Shown here: positions 13,559 to 25,410 of the stretch, one piece after another | Layout: each line of letters begins with the position of its first letter | How positions within the stretch are numbered: position 1 is the first letter of the stretch | DNA from: Unio delphinus | Taxonomy: Eukaryota > Mollusca > Bivalvia > Unionida > Unionidae | DNA: 64,000 nucleotides | Direction: 5' to 3' | NCBI GenBank assembly: GCA_029339505.1 | Contig: JAQISU010000022.1 | Location: 14,958,001-15,022,000, forward strand | Notes under the pieces: model-generated | Told to the model about the DNA's origin: nothing | Database searches by the model: none | Seen by the model: the letters and a program-made list of their open reading frames with translations, nothing else | Position numbers and translations under genes: made by a program

Positions 13559-14420
13559 TGTAACGACTTACATGTACCTGGCTGGAAATCACTTGAAGTC
13601 AGGAACATTATAATCACGGGGTGCACGGGAATTTTGCCCTGAATTCTGATCACCTATTTGGGGACATATAAGGCAGAAAATTTCTAAAAAGATTACGAGT
13701 CAAAAGTATCTTGTCAAAGGAGAGATAGCTTGTCATTTTCTTTCTCCAGCCATAGGGGTGAGTGTTAAATTTATATTTCGTTTTATTTAAAGTGAATTTT
13801 ATTCAGTTTATCATTTAATGTAATGATGCATTTATTACAACGCAGATTTAGACCGTTGATTATTTGAATAATTACAAGTCACTATTAGACTTTAAAGCAA
13901 TAGCGTAATCTAAATTTTAGATTGTTTTAGAAACAACTATTATTAGTTTGGTTTCTTTATTGTAGTTGATTGTGCCGTGATTGTGCTGTTCGATTGTGCC
14001 ATTTGATTGTGCGATCTAATTGAGGTGTCTGTCTGTCAGACTGTCTGTCCGTCTGCGTTTGTATCTGGCGTGAACAGGAGGTCATGATGTCTGAGGATAT
14101 CTGTCGAGATGTTTAAATATCCGGAACTATCTAGAAGTCTAAATGTCCGAGTGTCCGGAGCTGTCTAGGGGTGTAAACGTCCGGGATAGCATCTAAATGT
14201 TTGGGACCGGTGGTTCTAATAGGTGCTGTATGCTGTCTGTACGTTAGTGTGACGTATAACTGTAGTGGATCCGTGAAGGGCAAGCGGCCGATTAAAGTAT
14301 TGGGTCAATCCCCTAGGTATTCGGAGAAGCTGTGCGGCGATTCAGCAGTTGGTGAATCGTACGATTGTACAGGGTCGAGACGCATATGTGTGTTTCAATT
14401 GTGGTTACAATTGAATGCAT
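13559..14420 (+). mobile_element. Possible decayed LTR-retroelement 5' end
   Basis: Three weak signals lie in a plausible order. A TGTAACGACTT start at 13559 resembles LTR 5' ends, with a TATA-like ACATATAAGG about 110 bp downstream. At 14065-14083 TGGCGTGAACAGGAGGTC resembles a primer-binding site of the TGGCG...GAACAGG type. At 14388-14410 the second plus frame reads C-F-N-C-G, the first half of a Gag zinc knuckle, before a stop, and the histidine is one residue out of place. No second LTR, protease or integrase is visible, so this is only a candidate. Confidence 0.25.
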
Positions 14421-14529
14421 TGATATATTTACACGATGTTACTTTGAAACTCCATAGTATTCCAAGGAATTGCATGAATCTCAATAACAGTCAGAAACTT
14501 GACTTAATACATATAGATGTTTGTACTTG

Positions 14530-14602
14530 TTATCGCAATTCATACGTGCGATAATATAATTTGAGGTTTATCGCAATTCATACGTGCGATTAATATAATT
14601 TT
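14530..14602. repeat. Two-copy tandem duplication, ~39-bp unit
   Basis: TATCGCAATTCATACGTGCG followed by AT(T)AATATAATTT occurs twice. Each unit is itself a weak hairpin because CGCA and TGCG flank it. Confidence 0.85.
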
Positions 14603-15201
14603 TGTAAAGGTTCCATTTTTATTTGAAACATTTGTGCAGTCCAGGAGGTTCCTTGGATCTGTGTTCATTTTGAATTAATATTTAATTTATTTTCAAATTG
14701 TGAATGGTTGTGAAGTGTGATTGTGGGTTGAACGCATGAGTTATTGTGTTGATACATTATTACTTTTCATTAATAATTTATTTCATAAATTTACATCATC
14801 TTTCATATATTGTGTTTGTGTTGTTCATTTGATCCACCACCCACTCGGTAACAATTCTGTTACAGATATAGATACTTATAAATCGGGGCCACATCCGATA
14901 TATCCTTTTAATAGGAAGCCAGGCTTTTATACCACATTTCGCATTTGGTGAAAGTAGTCTATGAATATAATCGGTCGTATGTATGTAATTTGCCCACTGA
15001 CTATACTGTTAACATTGGACTTCAGAAGGATAATCAACTATCACTGCGGTAGTACTTTCTTCTCGCGAAGGCTTAATTTAACAGTTTAAAGGCCAAGGTC
15101 GTTCGATATCGTACGTACAAATCTACGTATAAGGAAGAAAAAAGCAGCATATTATTAAGAACTGGAGAAAATCATAAACATTTACAACCTGGAAGAGAAA
15201 A

Positions 15202-16199
15202 TACAGTACATTTACAACATCGATGAAAAGGGTATTTCTGACAATTATATCCTTTTTTCTTTCGCAATCACCGACAAAATATCTAAACCGGCCGCAATTA
15301 CGACCGGATTGTTTTATAAAGTAACTGTTGTATCGGCTGGAAATGCTTTGGGTACATTTATTTCGGACTGTTTTACTTTATTTAATAGGAAAGCGAATGA
15401 GAACTGAATTGCTTGAAGATGGAGCAACTGGAGTTTCTGGTACTGTTAGTGAGACTGGATGATCAAATGGTCAGATGATCTGAATTCAGGAAATATCTTG
15501 AGGAAATTTCATTATCTATATACAAGTGCCTGATCCATTGCATCCAATGATTGTGGCATGACGGGTAGACATCACATCTATCGTTGGAGACCACTGACAG
15601 AGCCAAGCAACATAATATGATTCTGTTCGTATTACCGCTTCACGCTAGTTATGTCCTACAACCACTCGACGTCGGACGTATCATACCGTTTCAGAAAATG
15701 TAAAACTACAAAAGGTCCAAATGCATGCGATCAATTACATAATCATCTGTTCCTAAGCAAGCCACATGTGAGATTTCATGCAGATCATACAATTTAAATT
15801 TTTCCAGCTCAAAGCTTTAAACATGTGTTAAGCAATGTGGAAGCTACCCCTTCGATACATCTGTTATAGACAGCGTATCATTCATACCACCTACAGTATT
15901 CAAATCAAAGACACTGATTCCAACAAAACTACAGACAAATATAATGACCTCTCTCCACAACATGACGAATGCTTTGTTCCCTGCATGGACAAATTGGGAA
16001 TTCCTCATGCTTTTAGTCCATGCAGTATAACCGCTAGCGTCTTCGGCAAGAAGGAGAGTACATTACTGGAAAAGTAAAAAAAGTTTCACTGAGGACAGTA
16101 TTGTGAAGGAAAAACAAGAGGAGATATTGAACGGCAATCGTCAGAATATTTTGAAGAAGGAAAAACAACGAACAACCAAAAGGGGATGTAGAAGTGAGT
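15202..16199 (+). pseudogene. pogo/Tigger/Jerky-like DDE transposase remnant
   Basis: The conserved blocks of the DDE_1 transposase core are readable in order on the plus strand but in shifting frames. They are I-Y-N-I-D-E-K-G-I-S (15202-15231, first catalytic Asp), a block S-A-G-N-A-L-G-T, the block G-V-S-G-T-V-S-E-T-G followed by TGA where the family has Trp, then H-D-G (second Asp, about 15555) followed by a stop and T-S-H. L-F-V-L-P and V-L-Q-P-L-D-V-G (third acidic residue, about 15655) follow, then Y-P-F-D-T-S-V-I-D (about 15845). A lysine-rich tail follows to about 16199. The N-terminal DNA-binding half is not found. At least three nonsense codons and several frameshifts show it is dead. 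In living relatives this domain cuts and pastes transposon DNA. Terminal repeats were not located. Confidence 0.8.
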
Positions 16200-17540
16200 G
16201 AAAACATTTCAGTTTGTTTTAATATGGCTGGCCCATCGGGTCATTGAATAAACGGAAGACTCTGACTTTGTACAGGACGGTTCAATCTGTTGTGTATGGA
16301 AACAAAAACAGACTGATGCGATGATGCACAATGATTGGGCAAATGTTGCGTTCAAGGTTGCATTCACTGAGCTCATTTGAAATGCTGTACAGAAGTCAGA
16401 ACCTTTGAGGCGGAATACGATCTACAGTTGTCTGTGTCATCCAGAGCTGTCAAGGAAAACCAAGGCAGAATCTGGAGATGTTTAAAGAAAGTGTCAAACT
16501 GTGTACACAACTAATTTCGAAATTAAAAATTAATTTTGTTAAAAAAGTTATTGCTCAAATGTGTTAATTTATTTTTATTAAGGAAAGTAAACAGAAAAAA
16601 TTTTAATTGTTTTTTGATTCATATTAAGTCTATTAATATTGTTGCCATTGTTGCTATTTCGTGTCACCATTTATTTTCTCATCTCAATCATGAGCGCTAG
16701 CGGTGCTGTGATCAACCGTTACAAAACAGATAACGTTATAAACAAGTTAATCAGAACGCAGTACTGATACACAAACTGTTAGGAAACAAATGTCAGCAGC
16801 CATGGATATTTGAAATTGTAGACTTTCAGCGCAGTTATAATGAAGAGTCAAAAGTCAAAATGAGCTTTTAAGAAAACTTAAATTGTTTACGAATTATTCC
16901 GTGATTTCTTCTGAAGAGCTCAGAAACCGATACTGCGATGATACACTATTTTCTGAATGCAGGATTACAAAGAAACGATAACTAAACAAGGAAAGCATAT
17001 TTCATTAGCAAGTTGAATATTGCTTTTTTCCCCTTAACTTTGAGATTCGATTCCTGATTAGTACCACGAGAATACTGGATTCTGTACAACACTGATGATA
17101 ACGATTGTTATTGTAATGATCAGTTAGGTCATATTTACGTATTTATTCGTCTTAAATGAAATGTAAATTGTTATTTTAAAATTTAATACTAATTTTGTTT
17201 GACCAAAAGTCTATGCAGTACTGATCATTGAATAAACTGCAAATTAAATGTCATAAACAAACGTCCAGACGAAACTTATTGATCGCTATGGACTCTTGTA
17301 TGAAGGCCAGATACTAAAATGGGTTATGAACAGAGCGCATCGAGTCTTATTGTTACAATATTTCGTAGTACTAGTTAATTTATTAACATATGTAGCTTTT
17401 GTTGTGACATCACATAGCCAAACATTCTTTCCGAATTGCAGTGAAACACCTTTCGGTTCATGTCGACCAAAAATGTTCATTGACTTTGCCTTATGTACTT
17501 CTTTCGGCGAGTAAAGTAATGACCTTCCAAAGAATATGGA
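16200..17540. other. Intergenic, possibly 3' part of the pogo-like element
   Basis: No coding motif is recognised. The first few hundred bases could be untranslated sequence of the preceding element, but no inverted terminal repeat was identified. Confidence 0.4.
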
Positions 17541-17555
17541 CGTAATGAGGATCCC

Positions 17556-17600
17556 AATAATAATAATAATCATAATAATAATAATAATAATAATAATAAA
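17556..17600. repeat. (AAT)n microsatellite tail of the CR1/L2-like LINE
   Basis: Trinucleotide AAT repeats directly abut the 3' end of the LINE reading frame (minus strand ATT repeats). In L2/CR1 elements such short tandem tails mark the 3' terminus used for priming. Confidence 0.85.
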
Positions 17601-18370
17601 CAGGATCTTGTAAAGCTCCTAATTGTCAGCTCTAAGCGCTATACAACATATATAATGATATGATACCAGAAAACAAAAAGAAACACCATGAAATTTGACA
17701 AATCTATACAACGTTTTTAGGTCCTTACGTTTGTTGTTGCAGTTGAAATAGATGAGTTTTAAGAGCAATCTAGAAAGGAATCGCTGTGTCTTTGTGCCTA
17801 ATTTCAATGGGCAATTGATTCCTCGTTGCTGGGCCCTGGTATGCAAAAGAACGTTGTCCATATGTCTGTTTTCATAGTGGAAATAATGAGTATACGATTC
17901 TCAAAAGAGGAGTGTACGTATCTTGCTGGTGTGTATACATGGGTGAGCCCGGATAGGTATGCTGGACTAGAGTCCGTCAGTGAAATGTAGCACAGAGAAC
18001 AAAGTGTATGTTTCATTCTGGATCGTATGGACAGCCAGTGTAGTGTACAGAGCAGTGGGAAGGTGTGCTCTGATCGTGGGACTCAAAAGAGGATCCGAGC
18101 AGCTCAGTGTTTAACTTATTGACTATTGATGTTTCTGGAGCAGATATTGAGACGAACCATACATAATTGAGTTACAATAGTCCAGTCTTGAAAGTACAAT
18201 TGAAAATCAACTGAAAGATATTTGTGAATACCTAGGTTTCGTACTGAATGTGTACATTTAAAGTTGGTGTTGCTGATATTTATTGAGTTAAAGGATGTGA
18301 ATGAGAAAGTCTTTGTGTTGTAACCATAATGGCCTTAGTTTTATCTTCTTTCATCTGCAGCTTGTTACAT

Positions 18371-18398
18371 GATATATATATATATATATATATATATG
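18371..18398. repeat. (TA)n microsatellite within the LINE
   Basis: A 28-bp TA run that falls between RT motif C and the C-terminal domain of the LINE and breaks its frame. Confidence 0.9.
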
Positions 18399-19063
18399 AT
18401 TTCAGATAAAAAAATGCACCTCTCTACTCCTTGGATGGTTAGTATGAACTTCTTTTGGGTGTGCTAGATTTGCATATTTTGGTGTTATCAACGTACATTT
18501 GATGAGATACTGGGTAATGATCTATGACATTTGAGAGTGGCTGAGTGTATAGAATGAAAAGAACAGGTAAAAAAAACCCCAGATCCCTGTGGAACACCAA
18601 AACATAGATCAACTGGGCTAGATTGTATTCCATTTGCAGGTAAAATTCGTGTCCTGCTGACTAAGTAGGACTTGAACCACGGTAAGGCTGTATTGTGAAT
18701 GAAGATACATGCTGGAGACAGTGAATTAGTATAGCATGGTCTATTGTGTCAAATGCTGCAGACAAATCAAGGAGGGTGAGGACTAATCTTCTCCACTATC
18801 CAATGCAGAGAGGATGTCATTAAATGGTTTCAGAAGAGTAGTTTCCGTAATGTGGCAAGGGCGATATGCAGTCCGTACATTGCTTAAAAGACCGTTTAAA
18901 TTCAAATGAGATAAAAGTTGTTTTAGAACAACTTTTTAAGATTTTTTACATGTACTATGGATTAGAAACTGGGCGGTAGTTCTTTAAATTGTTATGGTCA
19001 AGTGTGGGTTTCTTGAGCAGAGGCTTTACGATGACAGTTTTGAAAAATGATGGGAATTCACCA

Positions 19064-19066
<3 letters not shown>

Positions 19067-19129
<63 letters not shown>
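19067..19129. repeat. (GA)n microsatellite inside LINE coding sequence
   Basis: A 62-bp GA run. On the minus strand the LINE reading is open on both sides: E-L-D-P-I-P-T-S upstream and S-S-G-E-F-P-S-F downstream. The repeat therefore replaced or grew within about 20 codons of RT coding sequence. Confidence 0.95.
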
Positions 19130-19135
<6 letters not shown>

Positions 19136-19260
19136 GACACTATTGGGTCAAAGCACTCGAGCTTCCGTGATGTTGGAATTGGATCAAGTTCACTTGACTT
19201 TGGTGTACGGTTCATAACGATTTTTCGTACTAAACTGGATGAATGATTGTCATTAAATGG

Positions 19261-20820
19261 TATCTAGAATTGAATTCTAAAAACCGACATCCATGACTGA
19301 AAGAATTAGTGTTGAAACCATACATCATCTGTATGATAATTACAATAGGTGGATATATTTCATCCAGGATACAATTTAGGGTAGAGACATATAGGAAGAA
19401 GTAGGTGGCGACTGCGTAGGTCATGGAACAGCAGATTTTGATGTCGTCTGCTATAAAGAACAGCGTGTTTCTCATTTTCATGTTTTAACTTTAGAATTAT
19501 TCATGCTGTTACATACAAAAGGCACGTGTACAGGAACAAAAAAGCTACGTATAACAACGAAAACACATATCTTAATGCGTGAAAAACGTCGTATTCAGAA
19601 ATATTGATGCAATTTAAGAATTTGCCATCTAAGCCGATTTTTTTTGGAGGTATTGTACTTGCTTTGTACTTACATGTCTGTTGCTATAGATGGCTAGCTG
19701 ATATTAGCGACTATTGATATTTCAGTCTAAAATAAAATTGACAATGGTCATGTAGGTGATTTACTAAAACAAATATTAAATATTTAATTTGATTTTGTCG
19801 GTAAGCATGTCTGAAGAAGATATAAAATGGAATTGTTTTTGTGCACGAAACTATTGTCTGAGGCTATATCCCCCGTTTATTTTGCACCCCCTGCCGATTT
19901 CAGTAGCGAAAAGCATAAATAAGATATTTTATAAAAAAACAATAAATCTTGCTCAGTTCATTCATTGATTTTTAATTTGAAACCCGATTGCGATCATTGT
20001 GTCCAGAACACAATCGTCTGCGGGTCTCGTGCTTAACGATGTACTGGCAGCTAAAATTTAAACTTCGAAATTCTGTGTGTATAATATAACCCATAGAAAT
20101 ATTTTTATCAAACTATAAAAAGTGATTATTAGTATACCTCATCTGGTATAAAAGTTGTGGGTAAAATGATTCATGAAGTGCCGTGATTTTCTTCAAAAAC
20201 GCCAAAGGTCATAAATGGCAATATTAAGTAGATATTTTTAAAACTAATTGCTGTTTAAGTATGTAACTTTCCATATATTTTACGTTCTGTTCAGAGACTT
20301 TGCTCAATTTTATTTGGAACTAAATTCTCTGAACTAACACTGTAGAAGACCTCACAAATCGACGATCTTCACGAAACTGTCAATTGAAAATACAGCCGCA
20401 CATATTTAAAAACATTGAACATCTATACCTATTTATCAATTTGTAAAATTTAAAAAATGTATTGTGTTAAGATTACTGTAAACTATCTAATATTATATTG
20501 TGAGAATTTAAAACTTTACATTTTTACCATCTCACCACCCTCTGGGCAGAACTTACATGGCGTCAACATACAACTGCACAAAAAAGTAAAATCTTTACTG
20601 TGCAGAAGAGCACAAGCAATAACAATATATTACTGAACTGAAAAAGGCGTGTTATATATCAAATTCAATGCCAAAGTATCATTTCTGTTTGGAAAATCGC
20701 GTCAGCTTTGCATATAAAAATCTCGATAAAACAAATGCAGCAGGAATACTTTATAGAAAAATGTTAAATTATTTCTAAATTGCAACATAACCACATCAGG
20801 ATAACAAGTCTTAAGTTGTT
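19261..20820. other. Intergenic, no gene seen
   Basis: No conserved coding motif, transposon terminus or RNA gene recognised. The start may include unrecognised 5' sequence of the CR1/L2-like LINE. Confidence 0.45.
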
Positions 20821-20827
20821 CAAATTT

Positions 20828-22452
20828 TAGAAGTTATCCCGGTTTTGCTTTAATGCCAGTAGTCTCTCTTTCAAAATATTTAGAGGTTTTATCATCCATA
20901 CGCGGCCATATGCTGAGCCAAGCTGAAAATCTTGTATAAATACATACTTGGCATTCATGTCTGCCTCATCATGTACGTCAGGCCAACGATAAGCATCCTC
21001 TGATCATTCAGCGCTCTAAGAAATTTATAGTCCCAACAGGTTCTGTTTTGACAGAAGTCACCTCTCTGATGGAATAATCACTGACATGCTATTGTGATGC
21101 CTGTTCGAGCAAACTTAAAACTCGTTCCTTCAGACAAGAAATATTGCGAGCATCTTGACTTTCTTCCTCTGGCTGCTCTTCATTGGTCGCAGTCTTTAGG
21201 ACCTCTTTCAAGTTCTTCACCATTTGGTTGTAGGACAAACTAGCTTTAACGAGTGGAGACTTCAGTTATAAAATGACCCTGTGGTAATGCAGTACAGCCT
21301 TAATTGCACTCAGTTTTCCAGTTCAGTTTCTTGAAATACTGAAACACCATCAGAATCAGAAATATTCAATATTTGCTCCAACAGCAGCTCTCAGCGCACG
21401 ATGTATATCCATCTGCGAATTGTTATGTCTAAGATCATCTTGACACGAGGCTCAACAAATGTTATCAAAAAGTGTTTGAATTTTGATCAGAAGTGACAGG
21501 AAATTTACTGTTAAGCTGATGGAACTGGATCAAAAACTTGTAGCTGATGACAACTTGCTCTTTATGCGCAAGGGCAATTGTTCTCCCTTTGCCCTTTCTA
21601 ATCAACCAGTGGCAGTCCTCAATCTCTGTAAAAGTGCAAAACAGCACAATTAATAATTTATAACACCTGTATCTGCAATATTTGGGAAACGGACCATTTT
21701 TCTTCCACATTTTCAAACTTGGACATTGTTTAACAATTAAGTTATTTATTTTTGTATATTCTTGATTGAGATCTTCAGGTCGTAGAATTTCATGTTTGAA
21801 CTTTGTGAGCACATTTTATTTAGTTTTAGCAAAATATGTTTTGATTTTACTACATAACTCCAAATGACATTGATTGTGAGGATGGAAATGTTTTTTATTT
21901 TTATTAAAAAAAATTATATAGCAAAGAAACAGACCTACATCGATTAATTACTATTGGTGTATGATAATTACTATCCCAGAGATACCAACTTAAAATAACA
22001 ATGAAACTAATACCAAGAAATATTTTGATACAGCAGAAGAGATACATCGTAAGAGAGAAACCATCTTCCAGTTTATAAACGTCCAATAAATGTGAAAAAA
22101 TGATCAAAGAATCAAGCACTGCACAAAATATTTATGAACAGAATGAGTAAGTATTCACTCATTTTACGAATTAATCGAATCATTATAGGTAGCTGTTATT
22201 TATGAAAATTAAATCGTTCTCGCAACCTCGGAATGCAAGATGGGTTAACACATGGCAATTGTAAACTTCCTGTCGCAATATACACATATTTTATCGATTA
22301 TCTTTTAAAATCCATTAAAGTTAAAAAAAAATGCATATAAATATTCATAGATGTTTGGAAAAGCAAGAAAAACAATACTTACCAATGTGCTGTTGCAATT
22401 TCTCACAAACTAGACCGAAATCTGGATCGCTTGTCGATGTGAAGTCGGCCAT
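20828..22452 (-). pseudogene. Two-exon coding remnant, function unknown
   Basis: Exon 1 (22452-22383) starts ATGGCCGAC with A at -3 and reads M-A-D-F-T-S-T-S-D-P-D-F-G-L-V-C-E-K to a strong donor, ATTG|GTAAGT. A 757-bp intron ends in a pyrimidine-rich acceptor, TTTTGCACTTTTACAG|AG, at 21626. The phases match: exon 2 continues E-I-E-D-C-H-W-L-I-R-K-G-K-G-R and stays open to 21465. Beyond this stop, coding-like segments continue in other frames down to 20828: N-N-S-Q-M-D-I-H-R-A-L-R-A-A, N-Q-M-V-K-N-L-K-E-V-L-K, W-P-D-V-H-D-E-A-D-M-N-A-K-Y and Y-G-R-V-W-M-I-K-P-L-N-I-L. Frameshifts and in-frame stops suggest a pseudogene or a decayed multi-exon element. I do not recognise the family. Confidence 0.45.
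22383..22452 (-). other. Candidate first coding exon with splice donor
   Basis: Seventy bases from ATG to ATTG|GTAAGTATT, leaving phase 1. The donor matches the metazoan consensus over six bases. It joins in frame to the acceptor at 21626, which supports a real intron rather than chance. Confidence 0.5.
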
Positions 22453-23937
22453 TTAATTCGGAATCTCCTCACAGCGCGCGATTAGAAAAAATTGAATATG
22501 ACCTTGCGGTTTGCACAGGCTTGAGATTGGATGCCTTAAATGCGATATCGAAGCCATGCATATCATTAGATTCAGAGAAACCGGGGCTTTTCAGCGCATA
22601 CAGATATTATATATTAAGTTTAAAAAATTGCCGATATATTCAGCAGGAAAATAGAATCTATTTTTTGGAATACTTGCCAAGAAAATTTAATTTGAACATG
22701 TACATTTCAAACATATATAAAAATGAAGACCGTTCAACTCTCTACAATGTGCTAGTTTTAGGTCTTGACCCGGTGACTTTGTGATTTAAATGGAATTTAC
22801 CTAGCGAAAGCAATATCTCTTTCTTTCACTGTGAGGTGTTGAGCTGACCAAATCGTGCTCAACAGTGAAACATGCTATTCATTCACTTATTTCATGAACA
22901 AACCAAACAAACAGTTCAAAAGAGCAAGAAATGAACTTTATTCGAGCATAAATTGTAATATTGCTGGTTCTTCGAACGATGATGTGGCTGGTAGAAGATG
23001 ATCGTTTATACGGAGCTCTGTCGCAAGTACGACACGTCTAAAGAGAGGATGCCAGTACATAGCTTAACGGAAGTATTTTCCGCAGTGTGACGTCATTGCT
23101 CCTATTTGGTTACTCCCAGATAATTTCATCAATTACGGGAAGGGTAAAAGTTTTCACCTGTAAAATCTACGTGAAACTGAAAGGACTATTGAATAAGTGC
23201 CATTTTCTACCTCCTCTCCAAATGTCCTTATATTGTGAATACTGTACATATGAGGTGGTTAACATTTATTTCTGACATCAGTTTCGTGTTCACTTGTCCG
23301 TTGCCATGGTTACAGGGTGTGAAAACACTAAAAAAAGGACATGAAAAGTACTAATATTTTTTCCTATAACTTATCATAGATACCGCAGTATCGAGTACTA
23401 TTCACTCATTGTTACAGTTTGCAATATGAATTTATATTATTTTTGGGTTATAAAGCTATGTAATTAAAATTTCATTTCTAACACTATACCATATTGATCT
23501 ATAGAAGGCAAAAACAAACTGCATTTGTCTAACGTATGCGTCAACTGAATACTACACCTAAATTACATTGACAAAAAGGGTACTTAACCATAAAAGAATA
23601 AAAATTGTTCAAACATGAAATATTGATTAACATAATTTAACGATGTTTAATTTTTATTGAATTATTGTTTAATATTACTGAAGGATTATAATATATAAGA
23701 TGCATTGACAGGGACAATATGTTCGCTTCATCGCCCTTATAACAAAGACTTTTGCAATTTTGCCTAACTTTTGTGAAATATAAATGATAATGGGTAAATT
23801 GACCACCACCAAACACACCCCAAAAATGCATCTATTATGTTTAGCTGCAAAATTGATAATAGCGCGAACGCACTTTATTAATATGCCAAGGAAGCACAAT
23901 AGTCTATTTCACATTCTAAACGATTGAGCCCATGATA
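22453..23937. other. Intergenic, no gene seen
   Basis: The first part would be the upstream region of the two-exon remnant; no TATA box is evident close to its ATG. The distal part may be 3' sequence of the DDE_Tnp_4 element that ends at 23938, but no terminal repeat was found. Confidence 0.45.
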
Positions 23938-24660
23938 TTAGTCGACTATCATAATTACACCACCTAGTCCATAACCTGAAAAATCCATGCGTACCATAAC
24001 ATTATAAAGCCCCTCATCTGTGAGATGTTCATTTGTATAGCTTGGAACCTGTTTGACTTGATAAATCCCCATTGTGATGTAACGCAGGTAATCAACTGAG
24101 AGCCTGGGGAAATCAGCCAGTTCATCAGTGGATGCATCCATCTTAAAATAGATTTTACGTTTATTAATCAAATTATTTTGTTGAACTAGGATTTGTACCC
24201 TGTTGGGTTTCTTTGCTTTTTCAATCATCCTTCTAGCAGTTACAGCTGTTGATGGATCCATGTTGGCCAGTGGTGGTCGAAATTTATTCGTTATTTCACA
24301 GATGATTCTAAGGAAGTCACGATTATGCGGAACAAGGATATTTGGCACTACTTTGTCAAAAAACTTCCACTGTTTCACTTGTGCATTTAAGCTCTCTACT
24401 ACCCATCGCACTTTTGTGAACAGTCTTGAAGTGTTGGCATCTTCTGTTGAATGCCGCTTCTGTCCTTTATGTAAAGAGACTGGCATTTCAACTTTAAATC
24501 CATGTTCCTGTAGGAAATCTACAGTCATGGAACCCCCTGTCTAAAACAAAAACATCACCCTCCTGTAACCAATTTCTAATGTCTTTAGCATTTGTTGTTA
24601 CAATGTGTTTAGTTATGCTTGCATCGTTGTTATAATGATCAGCTAAATATGGGTCTAACA
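23938..24660 (-). pseudogene. DDE_Tnp_4-type transposase fragment (ISL2EU/Harbinger-like)
   Basis: The minus strand reads D-P-Y-L-A-D-H-Y-N-N-D-A-S-I-T-K-H, then G-D-V-F-V-L-D-R-G-F with the second catalytic Asp (about 24548). A one-base frameshift follows at about 24530. The second frame then runs 196 codons to the stop at 23938: D-F-L-Q-E-H-G-F-K, S-R-L-F-T-K-V-R-W-V-V-E with the catalytic Glu, K-Q-W-K-F-F-D-K-V-V-P-N, and a C-terminal tail with F-P-R-L-S-V-D-Y-L-R. These blocks are typical of the DDE_Tnp_4 endonuclease family found in many invertebrate genomes. The N-terminal part, with any DNA-binding domain and the first Asp, is lost where the Penelope-like sequence begins at about 24657. 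Confidence 0.85.
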
Positions 24661-24690
24661 ACAGTTAAAATATAATAGAACGCGCTCTTT

Positions 24691-24700
<10 letters not shown>

Positions 24701-24739
<39 letters not shown>
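24701..24739. repeat. (TA)n microsatellite at PLE boundary
   Basis: TA run preceded by a short GT run; it separates the truncated DDE transposase from the first pseudo-LTR block. Confidence 0.95.
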
Positions 24740-24742
<3 letters not shown>

Positions 24743-25039
24743 GGATAAAAGAAACCCACAAACGCCGATAAATTTGCGACTAGTTTCGCATTTATGCTTC
24801 TTCTGGCACAAAATGTTTTTGAAAGAAACTGATGACGTCTATAAAGATTATAAACAATTACGTCATTAACAAACGTCATGCTTTTGAAAGAAGCGGATGA
24901 CGTCTATATATCAATAATTACGTAATTGACATAACATATTATACAAATATCATATGTATAACTGGATCAGAATGATACACGAGTCTCTAATGAAAACTGA
25001 GTGAGATTATAATGTAGAGACTGACAGTAATACACACAG

Positions 25040-25040
<1 letters not shown>
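24740..25040 (-). repeat. PLE pseudo-LTR, copy 1 (diverged)
   Basis: Shares most of its length with the blocks at 25101 and 28817: GGGATAAAA start, AACGCCGATAAA, CTAGTTTCGCATTTATGCTT, two GATGACGTCTATA motifs, and a tail ending in GTAGAGACTGACAGTAATAC. The ribozyme-like core is damaged: the sense strand reads CAGAAGA where the other copies have CTGAAGA, and stem I is shortened. It sits beyond the 3' end of copy A, so it is an extra truncated unit of the tandem array. Confidence 0.88.

Positions 25041-25100
<60 letters not shown>
25041..25100. repeat. (TA)n microsatellite between pseudo-LTR copies
   Basis: Sixty bases of pure TA separate pseudo-LTR copies 1 and 2. Confidence 0.97.
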
Positions 25101-25103
<3 letters not shown>

Positions 25104-25410
25104 GATAAAAAAACAACACAAACGCCGATAAACTTGTGCGACTAGTTTCGCATTTATGCTTCTTCAGGCACAAACTTTATTTGAAAGAAACTGATGACGT
25201 CTATAAAGTTATAAACAATTACGTCATGCTTTTGAAAGAAGCAGATGACGTCTATATGTCAATAATTACGTAATTGACATAACATCATAATTTATATTCT
25301 TTATTATACAAATATCATATGTACAACTGGATCAGAATGATGCATGAGTCTCTAATGAAAACTGAGAGTGAGATTATAATGTAGAGACTAACAGTAATAC
25401 ATATAACTAC

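Larger units (their letters stand above)
17545..19260 (-). mobile_element. CR1/L2-like non-LTR retrotransposon, decayed, 5'-truncated
   Basis: The minus strand carries reverse-transcriptase landmarks in order. First comes a thumb-proximal block S-S-G-E-F-P-S-F-F-K-T and Y-R-P-V-S-N (19080-18957), then motif A L-D-L-S-A-A-F-D-T-I-D-H (about 18773-18738). Motif B F-G-V-P-Q-G-S lies at about 18600-18580, and a motif C reading Y-V-D-N instead of Y-A-D-D at about 18495-18483. A C-terminal region with Y-T-P-A-R-Y-V-H-S-S-F-E-N follows at 17930-17885. It ends near 17600 in an (AAT)n/(ATT)n tail, as CR1/L2 elements often do. Frames shift many times, motif C has lost its second Asp, and (GA)n and (TA)n tracts interrupt it. 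The upstream endonuclease is absent, as expected of a 5'-truncated copy. Confidence 0.82.

Noticed and set aside
14201..14554. 117-codon plus-strand frame as a host gene
   Set aside because: No domain, no good start context; the adjacent frame shows a Gag-like knuckle instead, and the 3' part runs into a tandem duplication.
24203..24544. Plus-strand frame of 113 codons
   Set aside because: It is the antisense shadow of the DDE_Tnp_4 transposase, which has clear conserved motifs on the minus strand.
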